9,440 nt of DNA from Helicobacteraceae bacterium (GTDB taxonomy: Bacteria; Campylobacterota; Campylobacteria; Campylobacterales; Sulfurimonadaceae): positions 1 to 9,440 of the forward strand of contig WFMO01000215.1 of NCBI GenBank assembly GCA_015489055.1, given 5' to 3'. This document shows, piece by piece, positions 1 through 5,975 of this stretch. The translations under genes and the position numbers were made by a program. Every line of letters starts with the position of its first letter. The first letter of the stretch is position 1. The notes under the pieces were generated by a model. That model was not told the DNA's origin, did no database searches, and saw only the letters and a list, made by a program, of their open reading frames with translations.

Positions 1-50
1 AAAATCGGTGCTATTTCTTCAGGCATCGCCCCCATTATAGCTATCTTCAT
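1..50 (-). CDS. mtnN: 5'-methylthioadenosine/S-adenosylhomocysteine nucleosidase, N-terminal fragment (runs off the left edge)
   Basis: Only the first 16 full codons are in the window, read leftward from the ATG at 50-48: MKIAIMGAMPEEIAPI. This is the typical start of MtnN/Pfs, where the GAMPEE segment includes the conserved glutamate near the active site. The family cleaves adenine from methylthioadenosine and S-adenosylhomocysteine, recycling SAM by-products in the cytoplasm; in Campylobacterota it can also act in the futalosine menaquinone route. The ATG overlaps the stop of the upstream nitrilase gene as ATGA, so translation is probably coupled. A GGAG ribosome-binding site lies at 62-59, 8 bases before the ATG, inside the end of the nitrilase gene. 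Its position after fabD fits the Campylobacter gene order I recall. The identification rests on a short N-terminus plus context. Confidence 0.85.
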   Translation of the reverse strand, partial: MKIAIMGAMPEEIAPI

Positions 51-763
51 ATTTTAATCTCCACTGTCTTTTGAATTTTATCAAATATTGGTAATTTGCA
101 TAACATGCTTGCATCATTATCTATAACACAACTACCGCCCCAAAACCCTAAACCATCTTCAAAGCCTACACGATTTACAAAAACAACCTTAGCATCACAG
201 TGCAAGGCAAGTGATCTTAGTAGCGCATACCATTGCTCCTGTATTTGTAACATATTATCTTGAAATCCTCTCGCCGGAGAGGCAGCTAATACAAAAATTA
301 ATACCGGTTTTTGTAAAAAAAGTTGCGACACCGTATCTTGATGCCATAAATCTTCACAAACCAACATAGCAATATTTGCGTAATCTGTTTCAAACGTTTC
401 AAAGCCGTCACCACACATAAAATATCTAGCTTCTTCGAACATACCATAATTGGGAAGGTGTACCTTCTTATGTACATGCAACAATTCTGAGCCGCTAAAA
501 TATAAAGCGCAATTAAAATATCTACCTCCGATATTAATAGCAGCACCAATAACAATATCAATCGTTTTACTTGCATCACATAATGGTTTTAGCTCATCAA
601 TTAAAAATGAATCTTCTGATAATTTATCCTGAAGCAGATAACCATTTAAAGCCAACTCTGGAAAAATAATTATGTCATCTTGGCATTTGGCAATACAATC
701 TAATATATCACTTAAGTTATCTCTGCTTAGTTTTGGTGCATTTTGAACTAACCGTATTTTCAT
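47..763 (-). CDS. Stand-alone nitrilase-superfamily amidohydrolase resembling the NAD synthetase glutaminase domain
   Basis: A 238-residue single-domain protein of the carbon-nitrogen hydrolase (nitrilase) fold. The catalytic triad is visible: Glu36 in FPELALNGY, Lys100 in HKKVHLPNYGMFEE, and Cys136 in VCEDLWH. The CEDLW form of the cysteine motif and the HLPNYG segment are typical of the glutaminase domains attached to NAD synthetase, but no synthetase domain follows. The family hydrolyses amides through a cysteine thioester; the substrate here is unknown, with glutamine or another small amide plausible. It is slightly shorter than the usual 250-280 residues but has both ends. There is no signal peptide, so it is cytoplasmic. 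It starts 3 bases after fabD ends, with only a weak AAAAGA as ribosome-binding site, and its stop overlaps the mtnN ATG. That makes it a coupled operon member. A role in amide or damaged-metabolite clean-up is possible but unproven. Confidence 0.85.
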   Translation of the reverse strand: MKIRLVQNAPKLSRDNLSDILDCIAKCQDDIIIFPELALNGYLLQDKLSEDSFLIDELKPLCDASKTIDIVIGAAINIGGRYFNCALYFSGSELLHVHKKVHLPNYGMFEEARYFMCGDGFETFETDYANIAMLVCEDLWHQDTVSQLFLQKPVLIFVLAASPARGFQDNMLQIQEQWYALLRSLALHCDAKVVFVNRVGFEDGLGFWGGSCVIDNDASMLCKLPIFDKIQKTVEIKI

Positions 764-766
764 ATT

Positions 767-1702
767 TTATTCTTTTAACATGACTACCGTATTTTTTAAG
801 GAATCTGCATCAAAAATATTTAATGTAGGAATATTTTTAACAATTCTACGATTTAATCCCTTTAACACACTGCCGTTTCCAAATTCAATAAACATATCAA
901 CATCGTTTGCAATCTTTTCTATTGACTGCTTATACTTTACAGGTTTAATTAGCTGTTTTGTTAAAAAACTTATGGCATCATCGCTCGTGCTATACGCAGT
1001 TGCAGTGACATTTGACACAACTGGGGCAGAAAATTTATTTTTTAGCATATGCTTCATCATATCTTGCAATGGTTCTTGTGCTGACTTAAGTAAATCACAA
1101 TGGCTAGCAACAGACATATCAAGAAGCATGGCTTTTTTAGCTCCATTTTCTTTAAAAAAATCTACTGCTTCTTGAAGATCCTGCCTTAAACCAGCAACTA
1201 CAACTTGACCATTTTGATTAAAATTTGCTGCCCATATTTGTTTACCGCTATTTTGCAAGATTGAGCATACGCTCATTACATGCTCGTCATCAAGTCCAAG
1301 TATCACCATCATGCCTGCATCAATTTTGCTACATGCCTTCTGCATTAACTTGCCTCGTTCATGAACTAGCTCTAAAGCGTCAAGATAGTCAATAGCACCT
1401 GATGCGCATAAAGCAGAAAATTCACCCAGAGAGTGCCCAAGAAAATAAACAGGACTAATTGGTATCTCTTTTTCAAACAACTTATACGCAACTATACTTA
1501 CTAACAATATAGCAGGCTGAGTATATGCTGTTTGTGATAATCTGGTATCACCTTCAAACAACTTCTTAAAATCTATATTTAATCTTTTTTGAGCTTGCCA
1601 AAACATCTCTCGCGCAAGTTCGTAATGTTCATAAAAAGATAAACCCATACCAATACTCTGGCTTCCCTGTCCGGGAAACAACATAGCAATATTCTTTTTC
1701 AC
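767..1702 (-). CDS. fabD: Malonyl-CoA:acyl carrier protein transacylase FabD (GTG start)
   Basis: FabD moves malonyl groups from CoA to acyl carrier protein, supplying the extender unit for type II fatty-acid synthesis in the cytoplasm. The 311-residue length is normal. Family marks are the oxyanion-hole motif FPGQGSQ (Gln12), the nucleophile elbow GHSLGE with Ser91, the malonate-binding arginine in HERG (Arg116), the catalytic histidine in SVASHC (His201), and GNGSVLKGLNRR near the end. The start is GTG at 1702-1700: AAAGGA at 1714-1709 sits 6 bases upstream. The ATG two bases earlier (1704-1702) is in another frame and is followed at once by TGA. The start at Met7 would remove part of the first beta strand. 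The gene lies 41 bases after the regulator gene and 3 bases before the nitrilase gene, so it is probably co-transcribed with both. Confidence 0.97.
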   Translation of the reverse strand: MKKNIAMLFPGQGSQSIGMGLSFYEHYELAREMFWQAQKRLNIDFKKLFEGDTRLSQTAYTQPAILLVSIVAYKLFEKEIPISPVYFLGHSLGEFSALCASGAIDYLDALELVHERGKLMQKACSKIDAGMMVILGLDDEHVMSVCSILQNSGKQIWAANFNQNGQVVVAGLRQDLQEAVDFFKENGAKKAMLLDMSVASHCDLLKSAQEPLQDMMKHMLKNKFSAPVVSNVTATAYSTSDDAISFLTKQLIKPVKYKQSIEKIANDVDMFIEFGNGSVLKGLNRRIVKNIPTLNIFDADSLKNTVVMLKE

Positions 1703-1708
1703 ATATTA

Positions 1709-1714
1709 TCCTTT
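1709..1714 (-). promoter_or_regulatory. Ribosome-binding site that fixes the fabD GTG start
   Basis: AAAGGA on the minus strand with a 6-base spacer to the GTG at 1702-1700. The overlapping ATG at 1704-1702 leads straight into TGA, so this site supports GTG as the real start. Confidence 0.7.
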
Positions 1715-1715
1715 A

Positions 1716-1773
1716 TCCATATTTGTGATTATCAACAGATATATTAAAGTCCATATTTACGATTTTCAGATAT
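1716..1773 (-). repeat. Imperfect direct repeat spanning the 3' end of the regulator gene and the gap before fabD
   Basis: On the plus strand, 1716-1742 and 1750-1773 are near copies. Both begin TCCATATTT, share GATT and TC blocks, and end AGATAT. By hand alignment about 21 of 24 positions match, with one 3-base gap (AAC, present only in 1716-1742). The copy at 1750-1773 encodes the last residues of the regulator (ISENRKYG). The other copy would read ISVDNHKYG then stop in its own frame, as if the 3' end of the gene had been duplicated and had begun to decay. A pair of binding sites is the alternative. The repeat lies directly upstream of the fabD ribosome-binding site. Confidence 0.5.
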
Positions 1774-2541
1774 CTTTTTTCGCAATGTATTTCTATTTAA
1801 TCCCAATCTGTCTGCTAATTTTAATTGTGATTTAAACTTTAACAAACCTGCTCTAATCAATGGAACTTCGTAAATATGCAAATTATTTCTATAATCATTA
1901 TTTGTTCCAAGCTTATCTGCTAAAAAAACTTCAATACAAGACATCAATGATGTTTCATCAATATTATTTAACAAAATATGCGTATAAATCTGTTTTTTTA
2001 GAGATATGGCATTTTCAGATAAATCAGGCATAAAACCCTTACGGTCTAAGATAAAATTATTATTAAATTCCGTATTTGCCTCATTAACAAATCTATCTAT
2101 TAATATTTCTATATCTTCGGGTCTATCAGATAATGAGGGAAGGAGAATTCTCAATGAAAATAGTTTATCTAACAACTCCTGATAGTTGTCTCTTTTGCAT
2201 GTAGCGACAATTTTGATACCACTCTTTTTGGCATAATCAATTAGAAGATTTAGATTTCCTAAATTCTCAATATTTGAAATAATAATTTCGTTTGTGGTTG
2301 AAATAGTTGTCATCAGCTCATCAAACGATGATGCATCAACAATCTCAGCCTGTGGCAGTATATATCTAGCTAATGTTTTTTTACCGGTACCACGCGCACC
2401 ATAAATCAACACATTAACAGATAATGTTTTTACTAAGCTGGCTGTTTTAAATGCCTCTTTCGAGGCATTTGATACTGTAACAAAATTAGTGGCAGCCACA
2501 ACCGCTGTCATTACCCGTTGTTGAGCAACAACTGGATTCAT
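1744..2541 (-). CDS. Reduced NtrC-type AAA+ / Fis-domain DNA-binding protein lacking the sigma-54 contact loop
   Basis: A 265-residue protein combining a shortened AAA+ ATPase with a C-terminal Fis-type helix-turn-helix. Visible parts are a Walker A loop GARGTGKKT (residues 48-56), a Walker-B-like strand EIIISNIENL (85-94) without the usual Asp-Glu pair, LPSLSDRPEDIEIL (134-147), which matches the LPPLRERPEDI segment of NtrC proteins, and a Fis helix ending LADRLGLNRNTLRKKI (242-257). There is no GAFTGA loop between Walker A and B, and no receiver or sensor domain, so activation of sigma-54 polymerase is unlikely; a Fis-like DNA-binding or repressor role is inferred. The start is uncertain. 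The longest frame begins inside slyD (56-base overlap), but Met11 (2511-2509) or GTG at 2499-2497 may be the true start, because family-like sequence seems to begin near NFVTVSNASKEAF. None has a good ribosome-binding site. It sits between slyD and fabD, where C. jejuni has no gene as I recall. Confidence 0.85.
   Translation of the reverse strand: MNPVVAQQRVMTAVVAATNFVTVSNASKEAFKTASLVKTLSVNVLIYGARGTGKKTLARYILPQAEIVDASSFDELMTTISTTNEIIISNIENLGNLNLLIDYAKKSGIKIVATCKRDNYQELLDKLFSLRILLPSLSDRPEDIEILIDRFVNEANTEFNNNFILDRKGFMPDLSENAISLKKQIYTHILLNNIDETSLMSCIEVFLADKLGTNNDYRNNLHIYEVPLIRAGLLKFKSQLKLADRLGLNRNTLRKKISENRKYGL
2449..2470 (-). other. Perfect 9-bp RNA hairpin with GAAA tetraloop, just after slyD and inside the regulator gene
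   Basis: On the transcribed strand, AAATGCCTC (2470-2462) is followed by GAAA and then GAGGCATTT (2457-2449): a perfect 9-pair stem closed by a GNRA-type tetraloop. It begins 15 bases after the slyD stop codon and encodes residues NASKEAF of the regulator. The stem is followed by AAAACAGCC rather than a run of T, so it is not a standard intrinsic terminator. It could be an mRNA-stabilising, processing or attenuating element that sets the slyD-to-regulator ratio, or it could be a by-product of the protein sequence. Confidence 0.5.
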
Positions 2542-3010
2542 TACTTAAATTTTCTGCCGCAATTCCACTAGCAATCTCATCGGCTGAAGCATCTCTAATG
2601 CTATTAATTTTAACGCTAAACATCAAATCTTTGCCTGCTAATGGATGATTAAAATCTACTACTACAGTATCATCTTTAATCTCTTTAACTATCACTTGAA
2701 CCGTAGAGCCATCTTCACCCTGTCCGTACAAATTCATACCTTTTGATAATTCAATTCCTGCAAATTGTTCAACAGGAACTTCTTGCATAGCCTCATCATT
2801 ATATTCTCCATATGCATCCTCAGATTTTACCGTTATATCTGCCTTTTCACCTACTGACATACTCGCAATACCTTTTTCTAATCCCGGTATAATTTGTCCT
2901 CTACCTTGCATAAATACTAAAGGAACTCCACCGATATTACTATCGACAATAGTTTCACCATCTTTTACTTCATACTCAATTGATACAACTTGATTTTCCT
3001 GAATTGCCAT
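2486..3010 (-). CDS. slyD: FKBP-type peptidyl-prolyl cis-trans isomerase SlyD with Cys/His-rich metal-binding tail
   Basis: SlyD isomerises proline peptide bonds, acts as a chaperone and, through its C-terminal tail, binds nickel and other metals; in many bacteria it helps mature NiFe hydrogenase. The 174 residues show the FKBP core in two pieces (about 1-68, with GQIIPGLEKGIASMSVGEK, and about 125-140, FSVKINSI). These flank the insert-in-flap chaperone domain, which ends at VVDFNHPLAGKDLMF (117-131). The tail at 160-174 contains SCC and CGCH: four cysteines and a final histidine, shorter than the long His-rich tail of E. coli. ATG at 3010-3008 has AAAGG 8 bases upstream. It follows a 76-base gap after the cpoB-like gene, and its last codons overlap the annotated start of the regulator gene. 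Confidence 0.96.
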   Translation of the reverse strand: MAIQENQVVSIEYEVKDGETIVDSNIGGVPLVFMQGRGQIIPGLEKGIASMSVGEKADITVKSEDAYGEYNDEAMQEVPVEQFAGIELSKGMNLYGQGEDGSTVQVIVKEIKDDTVVVDFNHPLAGKDLMFSVKINSIRDASADEIASGIAAENLSNESSCCSTTGNDSGCGCH

Positions 3011-3035
3011 TTTCTAACCTTTATTAATATATAGA

Positions 3036-3060
3036 TGAGATTTTAACATTAAAAGTTTTA
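3036..3060 (-). promoter_or_regulatory. Possible weak promoter and AT palindrome upstream of slyD
   Basis: The 76-base gap 3011-3086 is the longest in the window. On the minus strand it contains a -10-like TAAAAT (3045-3040) preceded by an AT-rich stretch, which would start a transcript about 25-30 bases before the slyD ATG. I see no convincing -35 box; Campylobacterota promoters often lack one. An inverted repeat TTTTAA-CA-TTAAAA at 3041-3054 overlaps the -10. No GC stem with a T-run is present, so there is no intrinsic terminator after the cpoB-like gene. Confidence 0.25.
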
Positions 3061-3086
3061 TATAGCCTGAAACACAATTGTATTTT

Positions 3087-4067
3087 CTATGGTTTTAACA
3101 ATTTTAAGATACTTTTTGCTCTTGATGCCTCTTTAGATGATGGATATTTTGCTATCAATGCAGTAAGAAACTTTTTTGCGCCTGCAATGTCTCCCGTCTT
3201 ACTCATAGACAAGGCAGTATGAAGCATAAGATTCGGCATAAATTTTGATTTATTATACAAAAGTGCGCTGGCTTTATAATAAGCTAGTGCACTTGCATAA
3301 TTATGAGTAAGATAATTAATTTCACCAAGCATATAATTAGATGTCGCCGGCATGTAATTAGCTTTAATTAGGTGCCGATAATATTTTGATGCTTGTCGGT
3401 ATTGATGTTTAAGATAAAAGCTATATGCATCTTTATAAACTAAATTATTTCTCAGGCCTAATAATTTACTTCTTGCTTTTTGCTTATGCTGATTTTTTAA
3501 CATCTTCAGCATCAAAAATTTAAAGCTATTAACATCTTTGACCAATTGTCGTAATTGTTGTTTTGTAGCATAATTATTATTAATCTTATTAATCAGTAAA
3601 TTCATTTCTGTTTTAGTTGCAAAACTACTATTTATATCACTTAACAATAATGATACCTGTGATAGTGTTTTATTTACATCTTTTATATTTGCCTGATCTT
3701 GATTAAGACTGTTGTTTATATTTAGCTGGTATTTATTCTGATTGGCAATCATTATCGATACTTGCTTAGATAATCTACTAATAGAGACCCTGTTCTTGTG
3801 CGATGCTTGCCCTATTCCTTCAACAACTGTTTGAAGGCCGTCTATTCTCTCTTGTAAAGAATCGATTTGACTTTTTAAAATAAACACTTTGTTCTTAATC
3901 TGTTTGAGTGCAATTTTATTGCTATAAATAACTTTCTCGTCATTTGATAAACCATAAGGAGACGAACTGTTTAAATTACCAGCCCCAAAAGCTGATATCT
4001 CTGATGCTACAAGTCTGTATGGAACACTTAAGACGATAAGACATATGATATATATATATTTTCGCAT
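3087..4067 (-). CDS. cpoB: Periplasmic coiled-coil/TPR protein of the Tol-Pal operon (YbgF/CpoB type)
   Basis: In E. coli, CpoB (YbgF) is periplasmic, binds TolA and coordinates peptidoglycan synthesis with outer-membrane constriction. This 326-residue protein begins with a signal peptide (about 1-21; a cleavage near LVAS fits), followed by SAFGAGNLNSSSPYGLS, a segment I associate with Campylobacterota homologues. Residues about 50-190 are a long predicted coiled coil with repeated K-Q-I-L-N heptads, including two similar units FATKTEMNLLINKIN and YATKQQLRQLVKDVN. From about 208 to 314 come TPR-like helices (YSFYLKHQYRQASKYYRHLI, YASALAYYKASALL, ending IAKYPSSKEA). The coiled coil is longer than in E. 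coli CpoB (about 260 residues in total). ATG lies 9 bases after the pal stop with only AAAAG as ribosome-binding site, implying co-transcription with pal. The symbol is assigned by position and architecture; sequence similarity to E. coli is low. Confidence 0.85.
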   Translation of the reverse strand: MRKYIYIICLIVLSVPYRLVASEISAFGAGNLNSSSPYGLSNDEKVIYSNKIALKQIKNKVFILKSQIDSLQERIDGLQTVVEGIGQASHKNRVSISRLSKQVSIMIANQNKYQLNINNSLNQDQANIKDVNKTLSQVSLLLSDINSSFATKTEMNLLINKINNNYATKQQLRQLVKDVNSFKFLMLKMLKNQHKQKARSKLLGLRNNLVYKDAYSFYLKHQYRQASKYYRHLIKANYMPATSNYMLGEINYLTHNYASALAYYKASALLYNKSKFMPNLMLHTALSMSKTGDIAGAKKFLTALIAKYPSSKEASRAKSILKLLKP

Positions 4068-4076
4068 ATACTTTTA

Positions 4077-4661
4077 TTAAGGTAAAAGTTTAAAATCAAC
4101 ACGACGATTACGCTGCCAACATTCAGGTGTTTGCTGCATGCATACAGGTTTTGTTTTTCCATAACTTATCATAGTAATGTGTGATGCACTTATACCGGCA
4201 TTAACTAAAGATTTTTTCACCGTATTAGCACGCCTTAGACCTAGTGCAAAATTATATTCATTACTGCCTCTATCATCACAATTACCTTCTAGCTTTACTG
4301 TATAATTAGAATCAGATGCTTTTAGAGTTTGTATGTCTTGCTGTAACGTATTTGTCATATTACTACGAATATTATATTTGTTAAAATCAAAATATATACT
4401 CTTTAGCTTTTTTTGCAGTTGTTGCATTTGACTTAGAGCATTACTTTGATTTGAAGGTTGCACGCTAGATTGGCTTGAAGAAGAGACTCCGCTAGCTCCT
4501 ATGCCCGAAACATTTTCACTTGATGTAGGCTGATTATTGTTTGTCGCAGGAACAGTTACAGGTTTAGTAGTTCCGACTTGACTAATAACCGGCTGTTTTG
4601 TAGCACAACCCGTTAAGACTATAACAGCAGCTATTACACTTAAAAACATAACTTTTTTCAT
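4077..4661 (-). CDS. pal: Peptidoglycan-associated outer-membrane lipoprotein Pal
   Basis: Pal is anchored in the inner leaflet of the outer membrane by its lipidated cysteine and binds peptidoglycan through an OmpA-like domain; TolB and TolA cycle it to sites of constriction. The 194 residues have a lipoprotein signal with lipobox LTGC (Cys19), a Ser/Thr/Asn/Gln-rich linker (about 25-80), and the OmpA domain (about 87-194). That domain includes IYFDFNKYNI, the ligand-binding segment EGNCDDRGSNEYNFALGLRRA (Asp129, Arg144) and a CWQRNRRVDFKLLP ending. Cys128, Cys174 and Cys181 are absent from E. coli Pal but match what I recall of Campylobacterota Pal (Omp18); a 174-181 disulfide is plausible. 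ATG has GAGG 8 bases upstream. The gene follows a 60-base gap after tolB that holds a good promoter. Confidence 0.95.
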   Translation of the reverse strand: MKKVMFLSVIAAVIVLTGCATKQPVISQVGTTKPVTVPATNNNQPTSSENVSGIGASGVSSSSQSSVQPSNQSNALSQMQQLQKKLKSIYFDFNKYNIRSNMTNTLQQDIQTLKASDSNYTVKLEGNCDDRGSNEYNFALGLRRANTVKKSLVNAGISASHITMISYGKTKPVCMQQTPECWQRNRRVDFKLLP

Positions 4662-4690
4662 TACACATACCTCAATATTAAAATTTACAA

Positions 4691-4718
4691 ATTATACCTA
4701 AAAATAGTAACAACTCAA
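4691..4718 (-). promoter_or_regulatory. Probable sigma-70 promoter for pal
   Basis: In the 60-base gap between tolB and pal the minus strand has a perfect -10 TATAAT (4696-4691) preceded by a T-rich run (ATTTTTAGG), as is usual in Campylobacterota promoters. A -35-like TTGAGT (4718-4713) sits 16 bases away. Transcription would start near 4684, giving a leader of about 20-25 bases before the pal ATG. This would let the abundant lipoprotein be made in excess of the Tol proteins. Confidence 0.6.
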
Positions 4719-4721
4719 CCA

Positions 4722-5975
4722 CTACCAATCAAGTCCCTGAATATTTTCATGCTTTAACGGAAATAAATAATCTTTATTATAGTTTAATCTTATAACACCT
4801 ACAGCACTCTGTCCTTTATATTTTTTAATAAACAGTATAGTATTGCCATCTTGTGAAAATCGTGGAAGTATATTAACACCCACGGCAGTCAAACGTCTTA
4901 TATAATCAGTTTGAGTTGACATTAAATGTAGATTATAAGTATTGACGGAAAACGCATTGTTAGTTTCCCTGGATTCATACACAATATAATGCCCGCTTAC
5001 TGCACATGATGTATTGTGATGTCCTTCAAAAACCAATTGTGAAACTGCATTAGATCCTATGGTTTTAGAAAAAACTGTAGGATAACCAAGGCGATCAGAA
5101 ACAAAAACAATACTATCATTACCAAAAAACTGTCCATCAACATCTATACCGCTAAAATGTGTTAGTCTTGTCAATTTTTTGCTGCTTATATCATATAAAT
5201 ATATATCAGGTTGACCATGCGGTGCCATAGTAACTAAAATATGCTTACCATCTTGGCTGACATCAGAGCATGCTATCATACCATCGGAAGATAATATTTT
5301 AGTTACTTTTCCGGTACTAATATTTACCTTCTCTAGCATTGGCTTAGCTCCATTTAATGAAGTAAAATAAAATGATGTTTGATCTTGATTAGCCCAAATA
5401 GGAAAAATATTGAGGCCGCCTTTAACTATGACGTATTGATACGACATAGTATAGTCACTGATTACAATCTCACTTTGCCCAGATGATAATAATCTCGAAA
5501 AAATAACTTTTTTCTTCATCCACTCAACAGGTGCTGCACCCATATATTTGTTAACATCGTAAGCTATAGCGTGAGAAATGAAAATATAAAGTTTTGAATT
5601 GTTTATTTTATAACTTTTTTGCATCACGAGCTGAGATTTTTTAAATAATTTTACATCTACAGTTAATGTTTTTGATTCTCCCGATACCAATCTATAGCGC
5701 AGAATATAATCATTGTTTTTCTCTTCCGGTAAAACTGTATCATTGCTAAAAGTAACCTTATAATGGCTTGAATCAACATTAAATATTGATAAAACATTCA
5801 AATCACTCTTTATAGCTTTAAAAAATCTATCTTGTAAGGCGGTACTAAAATCAGTAGAAGCATCCTCTATTGCTATTGTTGGGAGAGTAGCAACATTTTT
5901 AACAACATTTATAGTATTGTCAGCACCATACAATAACGAACTCATAAACAAAAATATTATTAATATATGTTTCAT
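4722..5975 (-). CDS. tolB: Periplasmic beta-propeller protein TolB
   Basis: TolB binds Pal in the periplasm and is part of the energised Tol cycle that brings Pal and the outer membrane along with the dividing septum. The 417 residues start with a signal peptide (MKHILIIFLFMSSLLYG, cleavage likely before Ala18). An N-terminal alpha/beta domain follows (about 20-145). The C-terminal propeller (about 155-417) is marked by repeated SxDGxxI-type strands such as VSQDGKHILVTM, DIYLYDISSKKLTRLT, SIVFVSDRLGYPTVF and FSQDGNTILFI. Length is close to the usual 420-430, and sequence similarity to E. coli is low, as expected for this phylum. Its ATG overlaps the stop of the TolA-like gene (ATGA), with AAAGAG 8 bases upstream, so the two are probably translationally coupled. 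Confidence 0.95.
   Translation of the reverse strand: MKHILIIFLFMSSLLYGADNTINVVKNVATLPTIAIEDASTDFSTALQDRFFKAIKSDLNVLSIFNVDSSHYKVTFSNDTVLPEEKNNDYILRYRLVSGESKTLTVDVKLFKKSQLVMQKSYKINNSKLYIFISHAIAYDVNKYMGAAPVEWMKKKVIFSRLLSSGQSEIVISDYTMSYQYVIVKGGLNIFPIWANQDQTSFYFTSLNGAKPMLEKVNISTGKVTKILSSDGMIACSDVSQDGKHILVTMAPHGQPDIYLYDISSKKLTRLTHFSGIDVDGQFFGNDSIVFVSDRLGYPTVFSKTIGSNAVSQLVFEGHHNTSCAVSGHYIVYESRETNNAFSVNTYNLHLMSTQTDYIRRLTAVGVNILPRFSQDGNTILFIKKYKGQSAVGVIRLNYNKDYLFPLKHENIQGLDW

Noticed and set aside
298..1175. Open frames inside the nitrilase and fabD genes (298-579 minus strand, hydrophobic; 450-632 and 780-1175 plus strand)
   Set aside because: They lie wholly within well-supported genes, have no ribosome-binding site or recognisable domain, and read as out-of-frame shadows.
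1729..1737. DnaA-box-like TTATCAACA
   Set aside because: It is a single copy with one mismatch to the consensus, lies inside the direct repeat, and has no cluster, AT-rich unwinding region or origin-associated gene nearby.
3011..3086. Possible terminator between the cpoB-like gene and slyD
   Set aside because: The gap is AT-rich with no GC stem followed by a T-run on the minus strand.
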